From CAYUYV01 sp050331455 (GTDB taxonomy: Bacteria > Pseudomonadota > Alphaproteobacteria > JAJFIK01): 30,032 nt of DNA. The stretch covers positions 1 through 30,032 of the forward strand of contig JBHJGV010000071.1 of the NCBI GenBank assembly GCA_050331455.1, written 5' to 3'. Positions 23,736 to 30,032 of this stretch are shown one piece after another (position 1 is the stretch's first letter; each line of letters begins with the position of its first letter). A program made the translations under genes and the position numbers. The notes below the pieces were generated by a model. It searched no databases and was not told where the DNA came from. It was given only the letters and a program-made list of their open reading frames with translations.

Positions 23736-23755
23736 GGGCGGATTTCCATCCGCCC
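23736..23755. terminator. Hairpin after the secreted protein gene
   Basis: GGGCGGAT (23736-23743) and ATCCGCCC (23748-23755) form a perfect 8-bp stem with loop TTCC. No T-run follows. It sits between convergent genes, 29 bp after one stop and 40 bp from the other, and could end transcription weakly or be a REP-like palindrome. Confidence 0.5.
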
Positions 23756-23795
23756 TCCCCGTCGACACGCCGTCCCGACCCCCCCGTTTCAACAA

Positions 23796-24932
23796 TCACC
23801 ACCCGCCGGACCGGGACCAGGTGTCGATCACGGTCCCGTCCCGCACCAGGTGATACCGGTCAAACTGCGCCGCCGTTGCGCAGGCGTGGTTCGGCAGGAT
23901 GCGCAGCGGGCCACCAAGGGGAAAGCGGTCGAAATCCACCGGGCCGCCCCCGCGCCTACTGATGATGCCGTGCTCCTGGTTCGCGCCCGTCATGACAAGA
24001 TCGCCCAGGACGCTGCCCTGGGACTCCGCCACGAGGCCATATCCCTGATCGACCGTCTGGGTCGCCGTGCCCCGGTCCCGGGACAGGGCCATCCAGCCCG
24101 CATCGGTCACCACCCAGTTCTTGTCCCGCTGGTGGCCGATGACGCTCGCCAGGACACTGATGGCAATGTCCTCGACCCCGCACACCCCGATGCCGGCCAT
24201 CACGAGATCGAAAAAGGTGTAGACCCCGGCCCGCACTTCGGTGACGCCCTCCAGATGATCGACGGCGAGGGCCGTGGGCGTCGATCCGATGGAAACAATG
24301 GGGCAGCGGGCACCGTCCACGCGCAGGCGGCGTGCGGCCAGAACCGTCAGGTCCCGCTCCCGCCGGGCCGCGTCCAGCAGACAATCCGGCGTGGCGCAGC
24401 CATAGGACCCGCCCGCATGGGCCATGACCCCCACCAGCTCTGCGCCGCCGGAGGCCGTGATGATCCGCCCGGTTTCGATGAGAACCTCACCCCGGGGATC
24501 GACGCCGGAGCGATGACCGTCCGTATCCACCTCGATCAGAACGCGGTGCGCCCGCCGCTTGCACACACCATGCTCGACCACCGCACGGGCCATGTCCGGA
24601 TGGTCCAGAATGATCTTGAGATCACAGCCGCGGGCCCTCAGATCGGCTGCATGGTCGAGCTTGTTCGGTGTGATCCCGACCGCATACAGAATATCGTCAT
24701 GGCCGTTGCGGAAAAAATATTCCGCTTCGTGAAGGGTCGAGACCGTGATGCCTCTCGTGTGGCCGGCATCGGCCACGGTCTGGGCCACACTGATCGATTT
24801 GTGGGTCTTGACATGGGGCCGCAACACGCAGCCCAGCCCGCCGATCCGTTGCGCCATTCGCGCGATATTCCGCACCAGGATATCCGCATCGAGCAGAAGG
24901 CAGGGTGTTTCAATCAGACCAAGGTTGCCCAT
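23796..24932 (-). CDS. D-threonine aldolase / D-serine dehydratase-type PLP enzyme
   Basis: A fold-type III (alanine-racemase-like) PLP enzyme of 378 residues. It probably cleaves or dehydrates a D-beta-hydroxy amino acid. ETPCLLLDADIL near the N-terminus and RPHVKTHKS (38-46) are conserved; Lys42 should bind PLP. The metal-binding motif of the DSD1/D-threonine aldolase group is seen near the C-terminus as LPNHACAT, with His349 and Cys351. EVDTDGHRSGV and MAHAGGSYG also fit. The start is uncertain: ATG 24932 has GGAGG 5 bases upstream, while ATG 24944 has GAGAGG at 6 bases and adds four residues. Distinguishing dehydratase from aldolase needs comparison with characterised members. It is divergent from the methyltransferase and convergent with the secreted protein gene. 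Confidence 0.88.
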   Translation of the reverse strand: MGNLGLIETPCLLLDADILVRNIARMAQRIGGLGCVLRPHVKTHKSISVAQTVADAGHTRGITVSTLHEAEYFFRNGHDDILYAVGITPNKLDHAADLRARGCDLKIILDHPDMARAVVEHGVCKRRAHRVLIEVDTDGHRSGVDPRGEVLIETGRIITASGGAELVGVMAHAGGSYGCATPDCLLDAARRERDLTVLAARRLRVDGARCPIVSIGSTPTALAVDHLEGVTEVRAGVYTFFDLVMAGIGVCGVEDIAISVLASVIGHQRDKNWVVTDAGWMALSRDRGTATQTVDQGYGLVAESQGSVLGDLVMTGANQEHGIISRRGGGPVDFDRFPLGGPLRILPNHACATAAQFDRYHLVRDGTVIDTWSRSGGW

Positions 24933-25104
24933 TGCCCCCTCCATTAAGCGCCTCTCCATCAGGTCGATCCTCCCCTCGTCGCGCCATGCCTCCAACCCAC
25001 CCTCACCGGGTCCGCCTCATTCGAACAGCGGTTTCCTTCCCACGGCTTTGCAATTATGGTGCGTTGAAGTTCTGTTTGGCACATCGAAACCGTGTGAGTT
25101 TTCA

Positions 25105-25719
25105 ATGGTCTTGACCCAAGTGAGCGCGCTGGCAAAGCGGCGCCTCTTTAAACGGGACCGCGGTCCCATCGGCACCATCCTGCACAGCCGATTTCTCTCA
25201 ACGAAGACCCGATTTACCCGACCGGATTCGACGAGCAAGCTTTGGAAACGCGCCCATGTCATCCACCACCTGCCCAAGGGCGGGAAAGGGGTTGAAGTGG
25301 GCGTGAACCGCGCGCGATTTTCCGAGGTTTTGTTGACCGAATGCAAGCCGGAGCGCGTCTGGTTCGTGGATCCCTGGTTCGAGGAGGACATCCGCGCGAT
25401 CGCCCTGGCGACCTTGAGCCGGTTTCCCAATGCCGTCGTCCTGCAGGAGACATCCGAAGCGGCCGTGTCCCGCTTTGACGATGAAAGCCTCGACTGGATC
25501 TATATCGACGGATCCCATGAATATGAGGATGTCCGGCACGACCTGCGCGCCTGGGCACCGAAAATCCGCTCCGGAGGCGTGATCGCGGGTGACGATTACT
25601 ATTGGCGCAATGCGGCCGGGGATTATTCGGTGAAAAAGGCCGTGGACGAATTTCTCGTGGATGCGCCGGTTTCCCGCTGGTTCATGGTGGCCGGTCAATT
25701 CGTGATGACGAAGGCCTAA
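25105..25719 (+). CDS. Class I SAM-dependent methyltransferase
   Basis: A predicted methyltransferase of 204 residues, probably of the Methyltransf_24 type. The SAM-binding motif I is KGVEVGVNRARFSEVL, the acidic end of strand 2 is WFVDPW, and motif IV-like LDWIYIDGSHEYEDVRHDL is followed by GGVIAGDDYYW. Related proteins often modify surface sugars or are encoded in glycan loci. The start at ATG 25105 has no obvious Shine-Dalgarno site, and GTG 25120 is an alternative. The N-terminal 45 residues are basic and probably variable. The gene ends tail to tail with the thioesterase, sharing 4 bp (25716-25719). Acceptor unknown. Confidence 0.82.
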   Translation: MVLTQVSALAKRRLFKRDRGPIGTILHSRFLSTKTRFTRPDSTSKLWKRAHVIHHLPKGGKGVEVGVNRARFSEVLLTECKPERVWFVDPWFEEDIRAIALATLSRFPNAVVLQETSEAAVSRFDDESLDWIYIDGSHEYEDVRHDLRAWAPKIRSGGVIAGDDYYWRNAAGDYSVKKAVDEFLVDAPVSRWFMVAGQFVMTKA

Positions 25720-26165
25720 CCGGTCTTGGGCCGCTCGCCCAGCACCTTGAAGACACCGGTTCCGGTCATCAAGGTCCGCTCGCCGCACCAGATCCGTCCC
25801 CGGACGGAAATGAAATCGTCCTGCTCGCTCAGGACCTCGCCGGTGCCTTCGACCCATTCGCCCAGGCGGGCCGCGGAGATGAAGTCGGTCAGCAGGCGCA
25901 CGGTTACCCAGAAACGGTTGGGATGGCGCACGGATACACAATGGCCGAACGCCGTGTCGGCAAAGGCCATCAGCATGCCGCCATGGCAGTTCATCATGCC
26001 GTTGGTGTGGTGCTCGGCCACATAAAAGCCTCGCACATAACACCCGCCCGGCTCCCGCCGCTCGAACAGCGGGCCGATCTGGCGGCCGAATCCGCGCACC
26101 CAGTTCAGTGGCTCAAACCCGGCCGGAATATCCGAAGACGGATCGGGCAGGAGATCATCGGTCAT
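25716..26165 (-). CDS. PaaI-like hotdog-fold thioesterase
   Basis: A small acyl-CoA thioesterase candidate of 149 residues. NGMMNCHGGMLMAFADTAFGH (55-75, in pieces) carries the HGG motif at 61-63 and Asp70, typical of PaaI/YbgC-like hotdog enzymes. The C-terminal strands FISVRGRIWCGERTLMTGTG, in pieces, complete the sheet. ATG 26165 is the first convincing start; the ribosome site is weak (AGGG). An in-frame extension upstream to 26411 would overlap tatA and is rejected. It lies 23 bp after tatA on the same strand and probably shares its message, although no functional link between the two is known. It may work with other acyl-CoA genes in the window. Confidence 0.85.
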   Translation of the reverse strand: MTDDLLPDPSSDIPAGFEPLNWVRGFGRQIGPLFERREPGGCYVRGFYVAEHHTNGMMNCHGGMLMAFADTAFGHCVSVRHPNRFWVTVRLLTDFISAARLGEWVEGTGEVLSEQDDFISVRGRIWCGERTLMTGTGVFKVLGERPKTG

Positions 26166-26188
26166 GGCCGGCTTGCCCTGCCAAACGA

Positions 26189-26425
26189 TCAGTCGGCGGA
26201 CGGACGCGTCGGCGTGCTCTCGGAGCGGGCCTCGGACATGGTGCCGGCCTGTTGCTCGGCGCCGCGTTCGATCTGCCTGTCGTCGGGCTCGTCGTCGGAC
26301 ATGCCTTTCTTGAAATTCTTGATGCCTTTGGCAACGTCGCCCATGACCTCGGAAATCTTGCCCCGGCCGAACAGCAGAACGATCAGCAGGGCCACGATGA
26401 GGATCTGCCACACACTTAACGACAT
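26189..26425 (-). CDS. tatA: Sec-independent protein translocase subunit TatA
   Basis: Pore-forming subunit of the twin-arginine translocase, which exports folded proteins. It has 78 residues. The N-terminal membrane helix (about 4-18, SVWQILIVALLIVLLF) is followed by the FGRGK hinge (19-23) and the amphipathic helix ISEVMGDVAKGIKNFKKGM. The C-terminal tail is acidic, then polar and unstructured. FKKGM and the length fit TatA rather than TatB. ATG 26425 has GGGAG at 7 bases. tatB and tatC are not next to it: cobQ lies upstream and a thioesterase downstream. They must be elsewhere in the genome. Confidence 0.93.
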   Translation of the reverse strand: MSLSVWQILIVALLIVLLFGRGKISEVMGDVAKGIKNFKKGMSDDEPDDRQIERGAEQQAGTMSEARSESTPTRPSAD

Positions 26426-26542
26426 GGGAAATCTCCCTTCATGATCGGACGGGGCGAACGCCGCGCCGTCGCGGGTTTCATCGCGGCGGAGAATAGACCA
26501 CGACCCGCGGGCTGACCAGCGGCGACGCCCATGGCATGCGCT

Positions 26543-28069
26543 TCACGGGGTCCAGCCTACCGGGCGGGCGCTCGCGAACAGCGCGTCACTGTCGAGCGCC
26601 TGATGGAGCCCGTCGGCGACGGCGTCAAGGGCGGTTTCCAAGCTGGTTTCGTAGTCCAGTGCGGCGCCGCTGGGCGCCCCGGCCCGGGCCAACCAGGCCC
26701 GGCGAAAACCGTCGGCGGCGAAGAGGCCGTGGACATAGGTGCCCTCGATCCGCCCTCCCGCCGCGCGGGCACCGTCCGGCCCATGGGACAGGTTCAGCAT
26801 GGGATCGGCCAGGGCCGGCCCGGCGGTGCGGCCCGTGTGGATCTCGTATCCCTGCACGGGCACGCCCGCCACGGCGCAGGTGCCCGTCACGGGGCGCACG
26901 GTCTTGTCGCCGGTCATCACGGTGTCACAGGGGAGAAGGCCGAGGCCCTGCGCGCTGCCAGCCTCGCCGTCATGGCCGGCCTCGTCGATGATCCGCGTTC
27001 CCAGCATCTGGAAGCCACCGCACAGGCCCAGGACACGCCCCCCCGCCCGGGCATGGGCGATGATGTCATGGTCCCAGCCCTGGGCGCGCAGGAACGCCAG
27101 ATCGCCGAGGGTGGATTTGGTCCCGAACAGAACGACCACGTCGGCATCGCGGGGAATGGGCCGACCGGGCGGCACAAAGGCAAAGTCGACCGACGGCTCC
27201 AGACGCAACGGATCGGCGTCGTCGAAATTGGCGATGCGCGAGAGCATGGGCGCCGCGATGCGCAGGCGCTGCTCGCTCTTGTCCCGCGCCACCCGGACCG
27301 CGGGCGTCTCCAGGACCACGGCATCCTCCGCCGGCAGACGGGCCGCCGCGCCGAGCCACGGCACGATCCCGAAACAGGGCCATCCCGTGCGCGCCGTGAT
27401 GAAGGCCGCGCCATCTTCGAACAGGGCCGGATCGCCGCGGAACTGGTTGACGGCAAACCCGACGATATGGGCCGCGTCGGCCGGCTCCAGAACGCTCCGC
27501 GTGCCCACCAAGGCCGCGATCACCCCGCCCCGGTCGATATCGCCGATCAGGCAGACCGGCACGCCGGCAGCCCGGGCAAAGCCCATATTGGCGATGTCTC
27601 CGGCGCGCAAATTGACCTCCGCCGGGCTGCCGGCACCCTCCACCAGAATAAGGTCATGGGCCCGGGCGAGCCGGCCGAAACTGTCCAGCACGGCATCGAG
27701 GAACAGGGCCTTTCGGGTTCGGAAATCGGCCGCCTTCAGGGTACTGACGGGCCGGCCCTGGATGACCACCTGGGAGGTCCGGTCGCTTTGCGGCTTCAGG
27801 AGCACCGGGTTGAAATGAACCGACGGGGCGAGGCCCGCGGCCCGGGCCTGGAGGGCCTGGGCCCGGCCGATCTCCCCGCCATCGGCACAGGCGGCGGCAT
27901 TGTTGGACATGTTCTGCGGCTTGAAGGGCGCCACATGGAGACCCCGACGGCGGGCAAGCCGGCACAGGCCCGCAACGATCAGCGACTTGCCCACATCGGA
28001 GCCCGTGCCTTGGATCATCAGCGCCTTTGCGCCGCCCTGGGCAGCGCGCCCGTGCCAAGATCCCGTCAT
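26543..28069 (-). CDS. cobQ: Cobyric acid synthase
   Basis: Amidates four carboxyl side chains of adenosyl-cobyrinic acid a,c-diamide to adenosyl-cobyric acid, using ATP and glutamine, in cobalamin synthesis. It has 508 residues, as expected. The N-terminal dethiobiotin-synthetase-like domain has the P-loop MIQGTGSDVGKS (18-29), followed by FKPQNMSNNAA and VLLKPQSDRTSQVV. LVEGAGSPAEVNL and DIDRGGV are conserved. The C-terminal class I glutamine amidotransferase domain has Cys350 in LGLCGGFQMLG and His447 in GTYVHGLF. ATG 28069 has GGGAG about 10 bases upstream. No other cobalamin gene is in the window, and the 128-bp upstream gap is too short for a full cobalamin riboswitch plus promoter. Confidence 0.96.
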   Translation of the reverse strand: MTGSWHGRAAQGGAKALMIQGTGSDVGKSLIVAGLCRLARRRGLHVAPFKPQNMSNNAAACADGGEIGRAQALQARAAGLAPSVHFNPVLLKPQSDRTSQVVIQGRPVSTLKAADFRTRKALFLDAVLDSFGRLARAHDLILVEGAGSPAEVNLRAGDIANMGFARAAGVPVCLIGDIDRGGVIAALVGTRSVLEPADAAHIVGFAVNQFRGDPALFEDGAAFITARTGWPCFGIVPWLGAAARLPAEDAVVLETPAVRVARDKSEQRLRIAAPMLSRIANFDDADPLRLEPSVDFAFVPPGRPIPRDADVVVLFGTKSTLGDLAFLRAQGWDHDIIAHARAGGRVLGLCGGFQMLGTRIIDEAGHDGEAGSAQGLGLLPCDTVMTGDKTVRPVTGTCAVAGVPVQGYEIHTGRTAGPALADPMLNLSHGPDGARAAGGRIEGTYVHGLFAADGFRRAWLARAGAPSGAALDYETSLETALDAVADGLHQALDSDALFASARPVGWTP

Positions 28070-28132
28070 TGTGTCAAAACTCCCTCCCGGAGCCGGCCAT
28101 TGACGCTGCCGGGTCCGGGCCCTTATTCAAGC

Positions 28133-28145
28133 GTTAATTTATAAC
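28133..28145. promoter_or_regulatory. Zur-box-like palindrome upstream of the zinc-uptake-type genes
   Basis: GTTAATTTATAAC is an inverted repeat (GTTA and TAAC around ATTTA). By my recollection of the alphaproteobacterial Zur consensus GTTATAATATAAC, 10 of 13 bases agree. It lies 53 bp before the ZIP ATG. TATAAC at 28140-28145 could also be a -10 element, in which case a bound repressor would block the promoter. Confidence 0.5.
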
Positions 28146-28197
28146 AGTTCCGGTTTTGCGATTGGAATGCCGTGCGTTTCAGGGGGAGGCTTATCCG

Positions 28198-29094
28198 ATG
28201 GTGGGCGCGGGAATGGTGGATGCCGGGACGGGGCAGATAGACGCCCTTCTGTTTTCCGTCGGCGCCGCCGCTGTGACGACATCCGGCCTTTTCGCCGTCG
28301 CGATCTGGCAGGAGGCCACCCGAGCGCGGACCACGTGGTTTGTCGCGTTTGCGGCCGGCGCCCTGGTCTCCATCGCCCTGCTCCACCTGCTGCCGGAGGC
28401 CTTCGAGGCGACGCGGGCCGCCCCGCGCTTTCTGATGATCGGCTTCGCCGGCGCCTATTTTCTGAACAGCGGCGTGCTGGCCTTTTCGAATACCGGCAAC
28501 GGCAAGCGCCCCTGGGCGGTGGGCATTCTCCCGTTCCTGGCCATTTCCTTCCATTCCTTCGTCGACGGTATGGCCTATGCCGTGACCTTCTCGGCGGATT
28601 TCGCGACGGGTGTGCTGACTGTCATCGGTCTGATCTTCCATGAAGTGCCTGAGGCGATTATCGTCTTCACGCTGCTCCAGCGGGCCGGCCTGCCCAACCG
28701 GCTGTCCTTCGCCATGGCCTTTTTCGGCGCCGCCGTCACGACCCCCGCCGGCACCCTCTTCACGGGCTTTTTCGTGCAGGGCCTCGATCCCACCAGCTTC
28801 GGCCGGCTGTTCGCCATCACGGCCGGTATTCTCCTTTACATCGGGACCAGCCATTTGCTGCCCCATCTGGACCCGGAACCCCTGCGGCGGAAGATCCCGG
28901 CCCTGCTTCTCGGCGGATCGATCGGGATCGGCGCCAGCCTGTTCCACGACCATGACAGCCACGACCACCGCTCCCCCTTCGGAGCGCCCCGCATCCACGG
29001 TGAACATGCCGGATCGGACAGGGCGCCGCCGGATGGGGGCGATCGGGCGGACACGATCCTGACGACCTCCAACCCGGACAAAACCACCCCCTAA
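28198..29094 (+). CDS. ZIP-family metal transporter
   Basis: Imports a divalent metal, probably zinc, across the inner membrane. It has 298 residues with about eight hydrophobic segments. Metal-site motifs are HSFVDG (His119, Asp123) in the fourth helix and HEVPEAI (His148, Glu149, Glu152) in the fifth. The second His of the classical HE-x-P-HE is not kept. The C-terminal tail is His/Asp-rich (FHDHDSHDH near 250-258), unusual for a tail and similar to the linker of the next protein. ATG 28198 has GGGGGAGG at 8 bases; the frame is open upstream from 28156 without a better site. A Zur-like palindrome precedes it. The next gene begins 14 bp after the stop, so this is an operon. Confidence 0.87.
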   Translation: MVGAGMVDAGTGQIDALLFSVGAAAVTTSGLFAVAIWQEATRARTTWFVAFAAGALVSIALLHLLPEAFEATRAAPRFLMIGFAGAYFLNSGVLAFSNTGNGKRPWAVGILPFLAISFHSFVDGMAYAVTFSADFATGVLTVIGLIFHEVPEAIIVFTLLQRAGLPNRLSFAMAFFGAAVTTPAGTLFTGFFVQGLDPTSFGRLFAITAGILLYIGTSHLLPHLDPEPLRRKIPALLLGGSIGIGASLFHDHDSHDHRSPFGAPRIHGEHAGSDRAPPDGGDRADTILTTSNPDKTTP

Positions 29095-29108
29095 CGGAGC
29101 AAGACGCC

Positions 29109-29810
29109 ATGATGACCCTGGCCCGCAAACAGCTTCTGTCCCGCACCATTCTGGGGGCCCTGGCTGGCGCCGCCCTCACCGCTGCCACGCCGGTCGCCGC
29201 CCAGGACGACCATGCCCGGTCCGCCGGATCCCACGTCCATGGAGAAGCGGACCTGGCCGCGGCCCTGGACGGAACCACACTGGTGATCGAGCTGCGCAGC
29301 GCCCTGTGGAACCTGATCGGCTTTGAACACGCCCCCCAGACCGATGCGCAACGCGAGGCCGCCGAGAGCGCCGAAGCGACGCTCACGGCGGACCCCGCCA
29401 TGTTGTTCGGGCTGCCCGCCGCCGCGCGGTGCACCCTGGAAGACGCCGATGTGAGCATGGGCGCCGCCGACCACCGTGACGGCGATCACGGTAAGCACGC
29501 CTCCGACGAAGACCATGAACACAAGGACCATGAACACGAGGATCACAACCACGAAGACCACGACAGCCACGACCATGGCAGCGAGACACATGATAAAGCG
29601 GACCATGGCGACAGCACCGATGCCGATGCCGTCGATATGCTGGCGACCTATCAGTTCGCCTGTGCACGGCCCCTGGCCCTCGACCGCATGGCGCTGACCC
29701 TGTTCGACCACTTCGAACGCCTTGAAATCGTGAAGGCCAGCTTCCTAAGCGCCAAGGTGCAGGCCGCGGCGACCTTGAAACCAAACAGCCCCGTCTTTAC
29801 GGTCAAATAA
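29109..29810 (+). CDS. Periplasmic zinc-binding protein, ZrgA/DUF2796 type
   Basis: A secreted metal-binding protein of 233 residues. The signal peptide spans about 1-32 (RKQLLSRTILGALAGAALTA, cleavage near PVAAQ). The mature protein begins with SHVHGEADL (41-49), the H-x-HG hallmark of DUF2796 proteins, which include the Vibrio zinc-uptake protein ZrgA as I recall. Residues about 121-166 are an imperfect His/Asp/Glu repeat (DHEHKDHEHEDHNHEDH and onward) that should bind several zinc ions. Single Cys residues at 108 and 185 flank this linker and may form a disulfide. It follows the ZIP gene by 14 bp, with GGAG about 10 bases before the ATG. It probably captures zinc in the periplasm for import. 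The Zrg ABC-transporter partners are not in the window. Confidence 0.82.
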   Translation: MMTLARKQLLSRTILGALAGAALTAATPVAAQDDHARSAGSHVHGEADLAAALDGTTLVIELRSALWNLIGFEHAPQTDAQREAAESAEATLTADPAMLFGLPAAARCTLEDADVSMGAADHRDGDHGKHASDEDHEHKDHEHEDHNHEDHDSHDHGSETHDKADHGDSTDADAVDMLATYQFACARPLALDRMALTLFDHFERLEIVKASFLSAKVQAAATLKPNSPVFTVK

Positions 29811-29837
29811 CCGCATTTTGACGTAGGATCCTGTTCT

Positions 29838-30026
29838 ATGACCCGTGTGATTTGGACGGTGGCGGCGTTGCTCGCCGCCGTCGTCGTAGCGAGCCTAACG
29901 GTTTTCAGTCTCAAGGACACGGCACCGCCCGCCGATGCGGCCGGCGGTGCGATGACCGGATACGCCCAGCCCCACACTGAAAAAACAGAGATCCTGAACA
30001 AGAACCATAATCATCCCGAAAGTTAA
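29838..30026 (+). CDS. Small membrane-anchored protein with a His-containing tail
   Basis: I do not recognise this 62-residue protein. One N-terminal hydrophobic segment (about 4-25, RVIWTVAALLAAVVVASLTV) should anchor it in the inner membrane or act as a signal anchor. The rest is polar and should be periplasmic, and it ends NKNHNHPES, with three His residues in the tail counting HTEK. ATG 29838 has AGGATCC about 10 bases upstream. It starts 27 bp after the DUF2796 gene and is probably the third gene of the zinc operon. Its end is inside the window, but the operon may continue beyond it. Confidence 0.6.
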   Translation: MTRVIWTVAALLAAVVVASLTVFSLKDTAPPADAAGGAMTGYAQPHTEKTEILNKNHNHPES

Positions 30027-30032
30027 GTGCAC

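Noticed and set aside
26531..28144. Long plus-strand open frame opposite cobQ
   Set aside because: cobQ motifs are complete on the other strand; the plus frame has no family features and is Arg/Gly/His-rich.
28070..28197. Cobalamin riboswitch upstream of cobQ
   Set aside because: The gap is only 128 bp and shared with a divergent gene, and I see no B12-box-like core with the needed stems.
28123..29007. Minus-strand open frame opposite the ZIP gene
   Set aside because: The plus strand has ZIP motifs, membrane segments and a strong ribosome site; the minus frame is low-complexity shadow sequence.
29500..29600. His-rich stretch as a non-coding tandem repeat
   Set aside because: The repeats are irregular at the DNA level and are explained by the His/Asp/Glu-rich metal-binding linker of the DUF2796 protein.
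1..30032. tRNA, rRNA, CRISPR arrays, insertion sequences, integrases
   Set aside because: None was found: no transposase motifs, no terminal inverted repeats around a gene of that type, no regularly spaced repeats with unique spacers, and no tRNA-like cloverleaf noticed by eye.

Overview
The window looks like chromosomal DNA from a GC-rich alphaproteobacterium. Supporting signs are an alphaproteobacterial-style ribosomal protein S21, a split proton-translocating transhydrogenase subunit (PntAA) next to a small aa3-type cytochrome c oxidase subunit IV, a TatA with an FGRGK hinge, and cobyric acid synthase. I cannot fix the order or genus. There are no rRNA or tRNA genes, CRISPR arrays, phage genes or insertion sequences. 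Gene density is high, and several genes meet or overlap by 4 bp.

Layout. (1) 35-5554, plus strand: a glycan-modification cluster of a sulfotransferase, a very large protein with two glycosyltransferase domains and a galectin-like N-terminus, and a second sulfotransferase. It probably builds or sulfates a surface glycan. (2) 5567-9005, minus strand: a membrane-anchored TPR protein, two tandem PaaG-like crotonase-fold proteins, and a GGDEF diguanylate cyclase. (3) 9274-11610, plus strand: a coniferyl-aldehyde-type dehydrogenase and an outer-membrane beta-barrel protein, each followed by a terminator; the second terminator is bidirectional. (4) 11687-13242, minus strand: a secreted MetA/phenol-type outer-membrane protein and a glutathione S-transferase whose leader holds 18-bp tandem repeats carrying the Shine-Dalgarno core. 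(5) 13524-15600, plus strand: an acyl-CoA synthetase and rpsU, each with a hairpin terminator.

(6) 15745-20017, minus strand: a NatA/NatB-like ABC exporter (ATPase and permease overlapping by ATGA), pntAA ending in a triplicated 18-bp stop-codon repeat, and the oxidase subunit IV. (7) 20181-22968: a polytopic membrane protein (+) meeting an alpha/beta hydrolase (-) at a shared CTAG, a DinB-family protein (-), and a DUF4345 membrane protein (+). (8) 23239-25719: an orphan secreted pilin/coat-protein-U-like protein flanked by hairpins, a D-threonine-aldolase/D-serine-dehydratase-type PLP enzyme (-), and a class I methyltransferase (+). (9) 25716-28069, minus strand: a hotdog thioesterase, TatA and CobQ.

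(10) 28198-30026, plus strand: a likely zinc-uptake operon of a ZIP-family transporter, a His-rich periplasmic ZrgA/DUF2796-type protein and a small His-tailed membrane-anchored protein, with a Zur-box-like palindrome in front. The most interesting items are the galectin-like double glycosyltransferase between two sulfotransferases, the zinc operon with an unrecognised third gene, and the two unrelated 18-bp tandem repeats sitting on translation signals. Functional calls rest on motifs read by eye; no database search was possible.
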